NCBI GenBank assembly: GCA_024500155.1
Contig: CM044874.1
Location: 73,083,795 to 73,147,794 of the forward strand
DNA from: Chenopodium formosanum
Lineage: Eukaryota > Streptophyta > Magnoliopsida > Caryophyllales > Amaranthaceae
Reading direction: 5' to 3'
DNA length: 64,000 nucleotides
Below the pieces are notes generated by a model. That model saw only the letters and a list, made by a program, of their open reading frames with translations, was not told the DNA's origin and ran no database searches. The translations under genes and the position numbers were made by a program. Position 1 is the first letter of the stretch. Every line of letters starts with the position of its first letter. Of this stretch, positions 47,721 to 60,444 are shown piece by piece.

Positions 47721-49050
47721 TCGTAATTTTATTTTATGCTGCTGGTAGTGTCACATCTAACCAGATTGTAATTTTATGTATGCTGCTGGTTAGTGTCATA
47801 TCTAATCAGATTTCTCGTCTATTTCTCAGAGAAAAATTGAAAATGAGGGAAATCATCTTTGCTCTGTTGTGTACGGTTCACTACCCCCGGAAATTATTAA
47901 TTAATAATTTCTAATAATTATAACAATTCTTTCAAAATAAATAAATAATAATAATAACAATTTCTTTTAATAGATGAATAAAGAGTATGGGGGAGATCCT
48001 ATATACGAAGTATATATTCCTCTTATACCATTCTCTTTTTTACGAAGTATATGTTTTGATTTGATTCTTTTGGCAGGAAAATAATATTACTGTGGAAAAC
48101 ATGTATTCACAATGTGTTCTTCTAAATCACTATCATTATTCTAATTTATTTGTTGTTTTCATAATATTTCCGCCTTCAAATTTTCATTGTTAGTCAGTAG
48201 ATTATATTATACTCCTATTACCTTTATTATGATTAAAATATACCCGTACAAAAAATGATTAAAACATAGGTAACTCTTATTAACCTTTTTTTTTTTTTTT
48301 TTTTTTTGTAATTATCTTATCTAAACATATTTTTACTGTAATTAGTTAAAATAAGATCAGATATATTCGTCCAACTTGATAATTGAGCTAAGTTGAGCTT
48401 TACTTTTGATAGTTGGGGTGTGGTTGGAGGAATATCCTCAAGACTCAAGAGGTTCACAATATTGTAAATGGCTGACTTTTTTTTACTTTTTTTTTTTTGA
48501 AAAGTTGTAAATGGCTGACTTGGAAGCCTTTGAATCTTTATAAAATGCCGTTGGTTTTGTCAAAAAGAAATCAGCTTAAAAAAAAAATCTGCTTTATTAA
48601 AAAAAAAAAAAAAAAAAATATCTGCTTCAATCTCTTTTTTTTATATACAAGTATAAAATAATTTTGTATTAATAAAAAAACTCATTCAAAATAAATCTTT
48701 CGTATTTTTTTTTTTTTTTTGAAAGATCTTTCTTATCTTTTTGATGTAAAGTTCAAATCAATTTTTCTTGGTTTTTTCCATGCAAACCACCTCAGTCACT
48801 AGCCGCCTAACTGTAGCACATACTGCGCATTTCACTGTTAATCACGGAGTATTATGAATGACATCATCAACAATATTTTAGGAGAAGATTGCAAAGTTAA
48901 ACAAATTCAAAGCAACAATGAGAATGTACGGACATCATAAATTTGCTTTTGATTTGTGTAAAAAAATGAGTATGTACGGACACCATTATAAACTCACAAG
49001 TCTGAGCAAATATCTTTGGAGTATTACTTTTAAGTCAAACTTTTGTATAC
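47721..49050. other. intergenic AT-rich DNA with small insertions
   Basis: No gene recognised. Two further poly(T)+GA insertions. One is 48479-48504, flanked by ttgtaaatggctgactt (48462-48478 and 48505-48521, perfect 17 bp). The other is 48706-48725, flanked by atctttcgtat / atctttcttat. Confidence 0.5.
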
Positions 49051-49052
49051 AT

Positions 49053-49411
49053 TCGGGTTACACTAATATTAGTGTACATCGAGAATTATAGGGGTAACTT
49101 TAAGCCAATTCAGGGTAATTTTTTGCCTTTTTTTAGGTAACTTTGAACATAATACTCCGTATGTTTTTTTTTTTTTTTTTTTTAAAATCGAACAAGAAAA
49201 GTTTTATAAGGGTGATAAAATTACTTTTAATCACTAATAATTGAATTTTAGTCATTTAAAATGTGATTCTTTACTAGTAAAACGTAGATTATTATTATTT
49301 GTATTGGGTTACTTTTATACATATTAGGGTAACTTTTATTCATTTTAGGGGTAACTTTTGATCACTTTAAGAGATATTTAAATAGATGTACAATAATTAT
49401 TGTACACCCGA
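49053..49411. mobile_element. candidate foldback MITE
   Basis: The left end cgggttacactaatattagt..gtacatc and the right end (complement) cgggtgtacaataattatt..gtacatct are inverted. Each arm is itself nearly palindromic. The interior has several 'gggtaactttta' words. About 360 bp, no ORF. Confidence 0.45.
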
Positions 49412-50025
49412 TTTTTTAAAAAGTTTGTGTTACTTAAATTAGTGATTACAATTACTTTATTACCATTCAGTCTTTGTTTATTTTATTTTTAAAAATTATC
49501 TACTCATAACTTATACTCCGTAAAATCATATACTCCCTTAATATCATAATATAATCACAATTTTGATAATTGGATCAAAAGTTGGACCAAAAGTTGATGC
49601 TTTTTGAGGCGAACCCATTAGACCTTCATGTCGTTTTATTAGAAAACTTGGTTGGCATGGCGATTCCGAGAAGCATCTCAAAGCGTGATGATGAGTCTTA
49701 GTTTCATTATGTTTTAGCTTTTTTTTTGTTAACTGTTAGCTTGCCTCATAAAACAAGAGAAAGCTAAAGCTAATAATCGCAATACTTTGACTATCACAGA
49801 CTTTATATTTTGCGAGTATGAACCTTATAAACTTATAGTTTCATGAATTATGATATGTACTTAATATTTTGTATAAAGAAACATATAATAAAATCACTTA
49901 CTTGTTTTAAAAATATTTTTAATAATAAAAAATCAATCTGGTAGGTTGTATATCTTATGGGTTTATGAACCCTGCAGGTTAAAGAAGACTTTAATGGTTT
50001 TTTTTTTTTTCCTTACATTATAGTT
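49412..50025. other. intergenic, no gene seen
   Basis: AT-rich DNA. No ORF, repeat family or structured element recognised. Confidence 0.5.
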
Positions 50026-50300
50026 GTAAACTAGGCTTAAGTCTCTTAATTTGAAAATTCTAAATTAGTAATGTACCACTATGTAGTGTACCATTATGTA
50101 AATTAGGCTTAAATCTCTTAATTCGAAATTCTAAATTAGTAATGTACCACTAATCCACTATGTAGTGTACCATTATGTAAACTAGGTTTAAATCTCTTAA
50201 TTTGAAAATTCTAAAACTAGACTTTAATCTCTTAATTCGAAAATTCTAAAACTAGACTTTAATGTGGTTATGTATTACTAAAGTAATGTACCACTATGTA
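50026..50300. repeat. tandem repeat, ~72-79 bp units
   Basis: Three units begin gtaaactaggcttaagtctc (50026), gtaaattaggcttaaatctc (50098) and gtaaactaggtttaaatctc (50177). The third is internally reduplicated ('cttaattcgaaaattctaaa'). Units share 'agtaatgtaccactatgtag'. Confidence 0.75.
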
Positions 50301-50692
50301 ACACAAATAATTCTAATTAAATATATTAATTACATTTTGCAATTTTTAAAAATGGGTTACACTTGGTGAATTATTGGTTTTGTTAGAGGTACGATTATTA
50401 AATCAAATTTCCCATTACTTTGTTTTTTTTATAAGTTTTTTTTTTGTTTTTTGTTTTTTTTTTTCTTCTGACCTCCATGAATATTGAATACTATGAGAGT
50501 ACGATACTTCATCCATTTTTATTTTTTGTGATTTTGGCCCTTTACACTACCATAATGGAGAATTATCAATAACTTTTGATAGGTTTTGAGAGGACGATGT
50601 GATTCATTGACAACACTTGATTAAAACACACTCTTATCTCATGATTTATCATAACTAGCCCTTTATTTTTATTTTTGTTAATTTAATTTATG

Positions 50693-51048
50693 TCTATCTA
50701 TAACTATTACTAAAGTTAAAACCGTTGACATTATCTGTACACATGTCATTTTTTAATTAAAAATTCTTCTCCAAAATTGATTATGACATCATTTTTTTTT
50801 TCAATCAATTTTTTTCAATTTTTTTTTTATCTTTCTAACAAATACATTTAAATATTAGGAAGATTATTTTTTATAAAATTAATAAAAGTATGAGTATCAA
50901 TTACTAAATATGCAATACTGACATTTTTATTCTTAAAAGTACTCTTTCATATGATTTGTTGCAAAATCAATTAATCAATTAATAATATAATATTAATAAA
51001 AATATTTTTAAAATTCTTAAATCGTACATCGCACGAGTACTAATCTAG
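50693..51048 (+). mobile_element. candidate non-autonomous Helitron (~356 bp)
   Basis: Begins TCTATCTATAACTATTACTA and ends with an imperfect short hairpin (tcgtac-atc-gcacga, 51022-51036) followed by ACTAATCTAG|T. A TC start, a hairpin about 10 nt before CTAG and a 3' flanking T are Helitron hallmarks. The 5' flank is G rather than A, and the hairpin is weak. Confidence 0.5.
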
Positions 51049-51217
51049 TAACTATACGGTAAAAGATATACCAGGAATGACACGTGTCATCTCTTAGCGG
51101 GTCCTTAGGTTTTTTTTTTTCTTTTTTTTTTTTGCGAAAAAAATTTCAATTATAGTATAAAATATTATACTTCGTACAATTTTTTATACATATATATGTT
51201 AGTAACAAAAATAATTA

Positions 51218-51474
51218 GGGGTTGTTCACATTTACTTAATTTTAGTTCAGTTTAGCTCCAATCAGTTCAGTTCAGTTTAGTTCAGCTCCAATCAGTTAAG
51301 TTCAATTCAGCTCCAATTAGTTCAGTTCAGCTCTTAATTTCCTTCTCTCATAAAATATTCATTTTAGCTTAGTTCAGTTCAGTTCGGTTCAACTCCAATA
51401 AGTTCAGTTCAGTTCAGCTCCAATTAGTTTATTCAGTTCAGTTCAGCTCAATTTAGTAAATGTGAACATGACCC
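51218..51474. mobile_element. MITE, same family as 47200-47378, TSD TTA
   Basis: Ends ggggttgttcacatttactt and tagtaaatgtgaacatgacc, flanked by tta on both sides. Interior of 'gttcagttcagctccaatca' units. Confidence 0.55.
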
Positions 51475-52388
51475 TTAATTTAAATAAATAATATTTGATC
51501 TGTCTTCTCACATTAACATTTAAGACTATAATAGAAAATATTAGCATAATTTGTGATATATTTTTATTTATTTCAAGAAAGTATTCACATTTTTTTCCCT
51601 AATAAAAATAGTTATTTATTAATCGATTGGAATTCACATCAAAGTAGTGGAGTAATTTTTTTTTTGTTTTTTTTTTTTATTTTTTTAATTTTGTAAATTA
51701 ACAAATTATATTGAAAAGTTGAAATGTAATTTTTTAAAATTACCGTTACCGTGCACGTGACCTAAACTAGCTAATTTAAATAAGTAGAACCAATCAATTT
51801 GAGCTTTTGGATAATGCTACATTGCTATTCTGTGTAAGGAGAGGCGCTTGCTTTGAACGGACGAACCTTTTCTCCTTATATTAATGATTTTTAAGAAAAT
51901 GACAAATTATATCAAAATGAGCCATTCATATTAAAGTTAGATCATTCAATTTTTACTTAATATACATGTTTATGAATTATGATTCGTAACAATCACAATA
52001 CATAAGATTAATAGATGATAAACCTCACAAGTACTACCCTACTACTCTATACTAATATATGATACTTTAGAATAATGCCCATGCCTTGAAGTAAGACTGA
52101 AAATGTATGTAGAACGTCCATGCCATTGCTCTTGGTAAACTTTAACCAAAAGGCGAAGAAATTCCATTAAAAAACTATCTAGATTTAATTTGTACCAAGT
52201 ATATTGCTCTAAGCTTAATTACTGTATAACAACATCCACCTATATATCCAAGTATTTTTTTTTTGAGGAAACATTCAATCCAAAGGGCCAAGCACTTGAT
52301 ATGTAGACTTAAAATTTGATTTTACGACGGGAAATCGGGAATAATAATGGCTTACTGGCTATGTAATGCATATCGATTCACTAATTGA
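51475..52388. other. intergenic, no gene seen
   Basis: AT-rich DNA with T-runs at 51658-51690 and a short poly(T)+gagg at 52256. No coding or repeat structure otherwise. Confidence 0.5.
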
Positions 52389-52493
52389 GGGTATGTTCTG
52401 ATTTACTGAAGTGAGATGAGCTGAAATAAATTATTTATGAGAGAAGGAAATTAAGAATTGAACTGAACTGAAATTAAGGTGAAGAGAACATGC
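52389..52493. mobile_element. MITE, short copy of the same family
   Basis: gggtatgttctgatttactg at the left and gaagagaacatgccc at the right are inverted ends, with 'tgagagaaggaaattaaga' shared with 47260-47285. Flanking triplets are tga and tca. Confidence 0.45.
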
Positions 52494-53300
52494 CCTCACT
52501 TTATATTCATTTGTTAATTCAGAAATAATCGATTCTATTAAAATACATACTGAACGAATCATTAAAATAAGCAATTTATTAACAATTGGAAATTAATACA
52601 AAACAAATAAATTACGTCAATCAATTTCAAGGTTCATTCAAATTACAATTTGCTTTGAGCCTTAAATTTGATGGATCAAATTAAGAAGAATGGGATTGAA
52701 TATTTGAAGGTGAGAGAATCTGGGTTGTTACATTTGTTTTGAAATACTCCATAATATTTATTTATTACGAGTATTATTTATACAAATGCGCATAAAATAA
52801 TTGGAATCCATTAACTAGGAAAAAAAATGCAAATCAAAATTCCTACAAATCAAATAAAATTAAAAAGAATTTTATAAAAGAATTGCTTCTTCAATTTATA
52901 ATTAACTTGTTAAACATATCACATATTAGTATATAACATCACATACTACATACGTACTAGCTTAGTCTTTAAAAAATACTTCTTCTAACAAAAACAAAAA
53001 TAATTTAACTGTCAAATATCTTATGCTATCATTACATGACAGCAACCTAGTTCATTTACTGTTACCTATTGCCCTATTGGTACAAACACAAACCGAGGAA
53101 AAAAAGCAAAAAGGTTACATAAAAGTATAAACCCAAATACTACTCCATAAAAAAAATGACTATTGTACCCATAATAACCAAGATCATACTCCATAAATAA
53201 AATATTAAAAAAGTTGATTGTACTGTAAGTTTTTGAAAGTTGATATTATATTGTGTACTGTGTTTCCTCCCTCCTAAATTAAACATTTTTCATTATCAAC
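52494..53300. promoter_or_regulatory. upstream region of the EHD-like gene
   Basis: AT-rich and non-coding. No clear TATA box chosen. A likely 5' UTR starts near 53300 and contains an intron (53430-53558, gtaatt..tttacag) just before the start codon. Confidence 0.35.
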
Positions 53301-53429
53301 TCAGTAAACCCTAAAGGAGTAGAGGGTGAAGAAAGCTCATTTCTCACTCTCCTAAACCTTGTTGACTCTTTCTTTCATTTTGCACTTTCATTTAGCTCTT
53401 TTTTCTAGCTGTTTTACAACTTAGAAGAG

Positions 53430-53558
53430 GTAATTTTTTTTGCTCTCTTCTCCTATTCACCTTTTTTTTTTTTTGGGTGTGTTTTAGTGGTATTATCTTC
53501 TTACATTCCACCTTTTTTAAGAAAAAAAATCATAAAAATCATGTCTTTTTTTTTACAG
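53430..53558 (+). other. putative 5' UTR intron of the EHD-like gene
   Basis: Donor GAG|gtaatttt and acceptor ttttttttacag|ATTATTAAAATG, ending nine bases before the proposed start codon (53568). Confidence 0.45.
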
Positions 53559-53689
53559 ATTATTAAAATGAGTTCCCAAACATCGGAGATATCAGAAGTT
53601 AGCAGTGGTATACAACAAGCTGATAATGAAATCTATCGCAACTGGTTCGGCTTACTCGGTGAAGGTATTTTCATAGTATAAAATTTGTT

Positions 53690-53715
53690 GTTATTCCATT
53701 AGTAGGTCACGTAAT

Positions 53716-53767
<52 letters not shown>

Positions 53768-54918
53768 CTAATAATAACTTTCCTTGTAGATGGTTTGATT
53801 AATGTGAGTGTGAAAGAATGTTACCCGCTATTGGCATTATCTAAGTTAGGTGATGAGAAAATTGAAAAGGTTGAATATTGCTCGTACTATTTACGGAGTT
53901 TTTTTTGTTTTTTTTAAGTATATTTGTTAATATATTGATTATGGTATTTTAATTCAAAATTGAATATAAATATAAATTTTTTTTCTTCCAGATATGGTTT
54001 ACAGTTGACTTCAAAGGACAAGGTGTCTTGACTTTCGACCAATTCAAAGCTATGATGATGGTAAGTCACTCTACTATTATTTCAATTAGTTACATGAAAT
54101 TTATTATAAATTAAACTTTGAAATCTAGATAATAAGTTACATTCATTAGCGTTGGATTTTGGTGATAAATTTATAGAATTGAATCATGGTGAACAACGGA
54201 CATTGAGATTAGCAAATGAATAAAATTGTGTGGGATTCAACATATATGACATTAAGATTAGCAAATGAATAAAATTGTGTGGGATTCGATATATACTACA
54301 AACTTACAAGTATTATACAAATGTATTAGGAATGATATATGCATATATGAATAAGTGACAATCACTAAAACGATTTATTTTCTTGTAGTTATTGAACATC
54401 TATCATTATGTACTGTATAGGTGAACCTGGATTCATAAGTGACTACTAGTTTGATAACAGTATATAAATGAATGCTAAAATTGATTTATCACAAATTATG
54501 ACTAATTTGAACCTAGCCACCTATATAGTATTACTTACACATTGCAACTATAGCTAATAATATTAGTCTAATTGTAATCAGTTTAGATTTTGACATCGCA
54601 ATTTAAATTACCTAATTGAAGTTACTAGATAAAGCTTTATTGTACATTTTACATCGTGAAATTCGATTGTGCTTTGAATAAACTTAAATATCGAATATTA
54701 TATTAAATAACAATCAATTACGTATATTATCTTTACTACTATATAACCTATGTTAATATCGGTAATAAAATGTCTTTCACTCTTACATACACAACTTTCG
54801 ATGTTATCTTTTAAAATCTACCGGGTGTATAGTATGAAGTATACACCGGGTGTAATATGTACATGCTATTTTAGTATATAGGCCTTATTTTAAACATTTT
54901 TTTTTCTAATTTGGGTGG
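53690..54918 (+). repeat. left arm of a large inverted repeat
   Basis: Covers EHD-like exons 2 and 3 and part of intron 3. Nearly identical, in inverse, to 62800-64000. Homology stops at 'tctaatttgggtg' (54918). A T-run of more than 50 in intron 1 (53719-53767) is shorter in the other arm. A perfect 12-bp hairpin, accgggtgtata..tatacaccgggt, is at 54820-54851. Confidence 0.85.
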
Positions 54919-55366
54919 GCAAATGACCAATTTCTATATAAATTTGTGTATAGTTAATGTGATTTTTCATTTACAAAATGTGCTTTGGAATAAATTGTTT
55001 ATACTACACAATATGATTTTGGGTAATGTCCATGTGATTTTTTTTTATTTTTATTTTATTTATTTATTTATTTTTTAATAAATATACACTTGATATGTTT
55101 TTTATTCTATAGCATGAAATTATGAAAAATGCCCTTGCTTGTGGCCAATATCTACATTTGGATTATCGAACCCTATCATTTAATTTTCCTCACAATAATC
55201 ATATGCTAATACTTATTATTTAGTACAACATTTTTGGCCCATGAAAATTGGGAAGACAGAGACATATATCTAGTGTCTATCTTTTTGTTTGTATGCATTT
55301 GCATTTGGTGGGGAGGATGAGATTAGAACAATTTAATTTGCTTTGAAATACTTTTTGATGTTATAG
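54919..55366 (+). other. intron 3 of the EHD-like gene outside the inverted arm
   Basis: AT-rich, with a T/ATTT-rich run at 55040-55080. No exon was recognised between 54061 and 55366. Confidence 0.5.
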
Positions 55367-55780
55367 CTTATCTATTATGCACAACAAGGATTTGACATCA
55401 ATTCCAGTCTTGATCTTCTCAAGGGTGCAGATGATGATCTATCTCACATTTTATTCTCATTGTAATGTAATTTCTTTTTATACTTCTATATTTTTATCCC
55501 ATAGTCAATCTCACTTCTTCTTCTTCTTCTTCTTTTTTTTTTTTTTTTTTTTTTTTTGTATTTGGATTTGAACAGAACACCCTGGGCCTGGATTACCTTC
55601 ATTACTAGAGTTGCACAAAATTCTGGATGTGAGTGTTTATCTTTTTTTATTGTCATTAGTCATTATTATTATTATTTTTTTATTAGATAAAAGTAGTGGA
55701 GAGATTATTTTATTGATAAATATTTGCAACTATTTTTAAGGGAGTACAAATATAAAGATTAATACGGTTACTTGCATCAA

Positions 55781-55885
55781 AATAAGTAAACAAAGACTAT
55801 TAGTGCCAAAATAAAGGAATATACAATGACATCTGAATAAGTAAACAAAGACTATTAGTGCCAAAATAAAGGAATATACAAAGAC
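55781..55885. repeat. 55-bp direct tandem repeat, two copies
   Basis: 'aataagtaaacaaagactat..ggaatataca' at 55781-55835 and 55836-55885, in the EHD-like intron just outside the LINE target site. Confidence 0.8.
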
Positions 55886-55939
55886 TTTTAGTGCAAGGGT
55901 CAAGGAGAATACTATCATTATTTTTTTGATGCAAAACGT

Positions 55940-58900
55940 GGGACTAAGCCCCAAAGAAAGAAAAAACAACAAAGAAAAAACTAAGGTGGAACCAAACGCC
56001 AACAACATCGTCATATAAAATACGACCCAACGGTAGTGGGGGACTTGAATCAACTCGATCTTGTTGTTATGCGTAACACCTTGATTTGCTAGCCAATCCG
56101 TGGCTCTGTTGGCTTCTCTGTAAATGTGATGTATTTCCACCTCCCATTTTGCATCTTGTATCATCTCTTTGCATTTGTTAACAATGTGGATACTTTCCTC
56201 TGCATAGCTGCTTGTATTTTTTAAGGCTCTCACTAAAGATTGACTATCAATCTGAATATGCACCTTTAGAGGTTTAAGTCTTGCTGCCAGTTCCATTCCA
56301 AATTGTACAGCACGGGCTTCTGCCATAAACGCATTACAGGCTCCAAGATTAAGAGAAAAAGCATACAACATCTTCCCTGTGCAGTCCCTGATCACCCTAC
56401 CCCACCACTGGGCCTGGTGCACCCTTGGCAGCACCATCCGTGTTAAGGGCTAGCCAACCTTGGGGAGGGGCAAGCCATTTGATGAGAGCTTTAGTCCTAC
56501 CACCTGTTAGATTGTTTGCAGAGTTTTCACCATCCCCTAACACACGCCAAACTTCTTCAAACCTTGTGAGCAAGAATTGATTAATATCAATCGGATTGTC
56601 CTGGCTCTTACCAAAAACAATATTGTTCCTCCATTTCCAAATCCACCAACATACAATAGCAAAATAAGTAGGCCAGATTTCAGGTGAATGATTATTCCTC
56701 ACTTGAATTTTAATATTTCGGATTATCCATTGCTGTAAGTTGCCTTCACAGAAACTTCTAATGCTTGCAGGACCACCAATTTGCTTCAAAATACCTTTTG
56801 CCATCTTACAGTCCCTAAGTAAATGCAGAGTAGTGTCATCATGGATATTACAAATCGAGCACCTAGGGTCATCAGTGAGATTTCTTTTGCACCTATTAGC
56901 ATTATTCATTAATCTATCATGCAGCACTAGCCAAATGAAAACCCTTATCCGTTGGGGAACCTTTAGCTTCCAGGCCAAATCCCAGCTCCCATCAGTTGGT
57001 ATTTCCTCCTCTTTTTTTATAATTTTCATAGCTGACTTTATGGTAAAGCGTCCCTGAGCTGAACCACCCCAGAACACAAGATCACCAATGCTAGAGTCAG
57101 GTTGAATGGAGTAAGCTTCAATCTGCTGAATCACATTGCTGGGCAGAATATCAGCAAAGCATTCCCATTTCCATCCAAGAGTATTATCCCACATCTCACA
57201 CATTGTTGTTCCTTCAGTTTCTGCAGGAATTACATCAGTAGCTAGGCTTCTGAGTGTATTTTTTCCCACCCATCTGTGATCCCAGAAAAGGGTAGAAGCT
57301 CCATTATTGACAGCCACTCTCGCACCCTCATAGATGTGAGCAGCACTTTCAGTGATCCCCCTCCAGACATTAGACATGTTAGCTTTAGGTTCGAACATGT
57401 CAAGGTCACAACGCCCTTTACAGTATTTAGCACGTAAGACAGTAGACCAAAGAGAGTGAGGTTCTGTAAGTACCCTCCACCCTAGTTTGGTCAAGAAGGC
57501 AGAGTTTACATTCCTAGATGATCTCATACCCAAGCCACCTTGATCTTTTGGAAGTTGAAGCTTTTCCCAAGATAGTAAATGAATCCTTCGATGCTCTTCA
57601 CTCCCACCCCAAATAAAACGACTAGTTCTCTTATCAATTTCATCACAAATCCCTCTTGGAATTTTAGCGGTTTGCATTGCATAAGAGCTCATAGTATTCA
57701 AGGTAGATTTAGCAAGAGTGATCCTACCTGCTAGAGAAAGGTACTTTGACTTCCATCCTGATAGTCTCCTATCTATTTTTTCTCACAAATATGCAAAAGT
57801 GTCCCTAGTAACCCTACTAGTAAGGGTTGGCATGCCCAAATATGTGCCAAAATCATCGGTTTCTGCAATTCCCAAGGCTGCACTAACTCTGTTTTTATCA
57901 TCAGGAAGCATATTTTTTGAGAAAAAAGTGCGAGACTTAGCATAGCTTATTTTCTGACCAGAAACACCACAAAACCAAGCTAAGCATTCATGGATAATGA
58001 CAGCTTGCTCCACCGAGGCTTCCGCAAAAAGGACAATGTCATCCGCAAAGCACAAATTGGACAATTTTGGACCATTTCGACTAGCAAATATTGGTTTCCA
58101 CTTGCCATGAATTATAGACTCCTCTATAATGTGATTAAGCCTCTCCATACAAAGCACAAATAAATAGGGTGATAAAGGGTCACCTTGACGGATGTCCCTA
58201 TCCGGTTTAAAAACTCTAGATGGCTCACCATTCCATAGAACATGCATTGAGGAAGTAGAGATACATTCCATTATCACTTCAATGATGACAGGGGGAAATC
58301 AAATTTCGAGAAGAGTGTCATGAATAAAATCCCAACGAAGGTGATCATAGGCTTTCTCGAAATCGATTTTAATCGCCATATAACCCCCTTTACCCGATTT
58401 ATTTTTCATAGTATGAAGTACCTCTTGGACTATCACAATATTATCGGTAATTTGCCTCCCCAGAACAAAACTCGTTTGTTTACAGGAAGTAAGATGGGGC
58501 ATCATAAGTTTTATACGATTTACAATTACCTTAGTAATGACTTTATATGCTACATTACATAGGCTAATCGGCCTAAATTGAGAGGCGAGTTCAGGCGAGT
58601 CCACCTTGGGGATAAGCACTAGGAAGGTATCATTAAGCTTATCTGGAATACCCTTCCCTGCTAAAACATCCAGAGCTACCTTATAAAAATTGTCAGCCAC
58701 AATGTCCCAGTGTTTTTGGAAAAACAAAACCTGGAATCCGCTGGCCCAGGAGCTTTCAAGGCCCCCATATTCTTAACTACTGCTTCAATTTCACACTTAG
58801 AGAAGGGACGAGACAGAAATTCCCAATCTCTATTTGTGAACTCATGAAAAAAATCAGAAGGAAGGACAGCATTGACAACCTCCTCATCCTGAGTAAATAA

Positions 58901-60444
58901 ATTGTGAAAGTACCTGACAATATTTTCTTGAACTGCTTCCTTATCATGTATCCAATCTCCACCTTCACTTTCTTTAATAGCTGAGATTTTATTCTTCCAA
59001 CGTCATATAGTGCTTAAATGAAAGTAGGTAGTATTTCTATCTCCACCCCGTATCCAGTCAACTCTTGACTTTTGATACCACAAGAGTTCTTCTTGTTGAA
59101 GCACCTCATCGAGTTCAAGCCGCAACTTTGACTACAATTTTATAAGATCCCTCGATTTTTGTTGAGCAAGGGATTTTTGAACACCTGCTATTCTAGCCAG
59201 CATATTCTTTTTTTTTTTTTTTAAATATTATGGAACACTGATTGGTTCCATTCTTGAAGCGCACTCGCAATTTCCCCTAGGTGGGGGACTAAAGGAGCAT
59301 TCTTATCCCATTTTTCTTCAATAAAAGTTTTGAAAGACTCATGAGTCATCCAAGCTGCTTGAAACCGGAAAGGCTTGTTAATAGAGGAAATTGGAGCAAA
59401 ACCATTAGGGGATATTAGGATAGGACAGTGATCGGACTGAACTGCAGGAAGTACTTTAGAAGCAACGTTTGCAAAACGGAGACTCCAATCGGCATTACAT
59501 AAAACTCTGTCCAGTCTTGCACTCACTCGAGTCTCAATGCTTTTCCCCCGAGCCCATGTATGAGAAGGTCCACTAAATTCCACTTCCAGTAAACCCATAT
59601 CTTCAACCCACTCATTAAACCTTGCAGACCTCCTAGAAGTCTCAGCACAACTTGAATTTCTTTCCCAGGCAAACCGAGTATCATTAAAGTCCCCCGCAAG
59701 AACCCAAGGTTTGTTATGGGTGGCAGCAAAATCTTTAAGTTCTCTCCATAACTCGGACCTTTTAACAGGGTCCGGACTAGCATACACTGCTGAAAAATAC
59801 CAAGGCATTTCACCTATTCGCTTAATCTCCATGGATATGTGTTGCCCGTGCTTGATGATTGGTTCAACTGTCACAAGATCCGTTTTCCAAAAAATCCATA
59901 TGCCTCCACTAAAACCATGAGCATCGACCCTAGTATGCCCTTGGTAGTTGATACAATTTGCAATATTTTCCGCTTGTTGACCACCCATATGAGTCTCAAC
60001 TAGAGCTAGCACACAAGGTTTGTTTGCACGAACTACTTTTTTTAAAGCCGAGACAAAGGCACGGCTACCAGCTCCTTGCACGTTCCAAACCATGCAAGAT
60101 ATCGGAGTAGAATTTGAGGCTAAATTCGGAATAGTGTCTCCCATAGAAACTGGAATTGAACTAAGGGAACTTAAATAAGCATTAGATAACAATCGGATTA
60201 ACCGATTTATTTCATTGGGAATTTGCAGGGTGAACACTAATTCCATTGGCTCCGGAATTGGTTCCACCCAAGTGTCCATGTTGACTTCCATTATATGAGT
60301 CAGGGGGTTCGCTATGCCCATGTATGGGACCTCCATTGGCTGTCCTACACACAGTATCTTCATAGGGGGGATCTCCAACCGAATCACATTGGAAGGTGGG
60401 GGAAAAATGAGATTGTTCATTGGTATTCTCAGTTTCTGGCACAA
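55940..60444 (-). pseudogene. LINE ORF2: endonuclease, reverse transcriptase, RNase H (broken)
   Basis: Frame 59221-60444 holds the endonuclease/exonuclease/phosphatase fold: SCMVWNVQGAG at the start, LVETHMGG, VLAGDFNDTR, and SDHCPILI near the end. A T-run (about 59208-59222) separates it from the reverse transcriptase. The reverse transcriptase is seen at 58299-58727 (FRPISLCNVAYK, KIDFEKAYD) and 57783-58277 (GDPLSPYLFVLCMERL, FADD catalytic box). Those two pieces and 56397-57701 (zf-RVT, with IWLVLHDRL, and the first RNase H residues NTDGAAKG) share one frame but are split by in-frame stops at about 58296 and 57780. The RNase H rest (AEARAVQFGMELA, IDSQSLVRAL, REANRATDWLA) is in another frame after a shift near 56400. 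So there are at least two stops and two shifts. Confidence 0.85.

Noticed and set aside
53714..53917. 67-codon frame starting with a long Phe run
   Set aside because: Poly(T) of the first coding intron followed by EHD-like exon 2; the Phe run is not coding.
55111..55180. Possible extra EHD-like exon 'catgaaattatgaaaaatgc' after a tag acceptor
   Set aside because: It does not continue the EH domain, whereas 55367 (LIYYAQQGFDI) does; no good donor follows.
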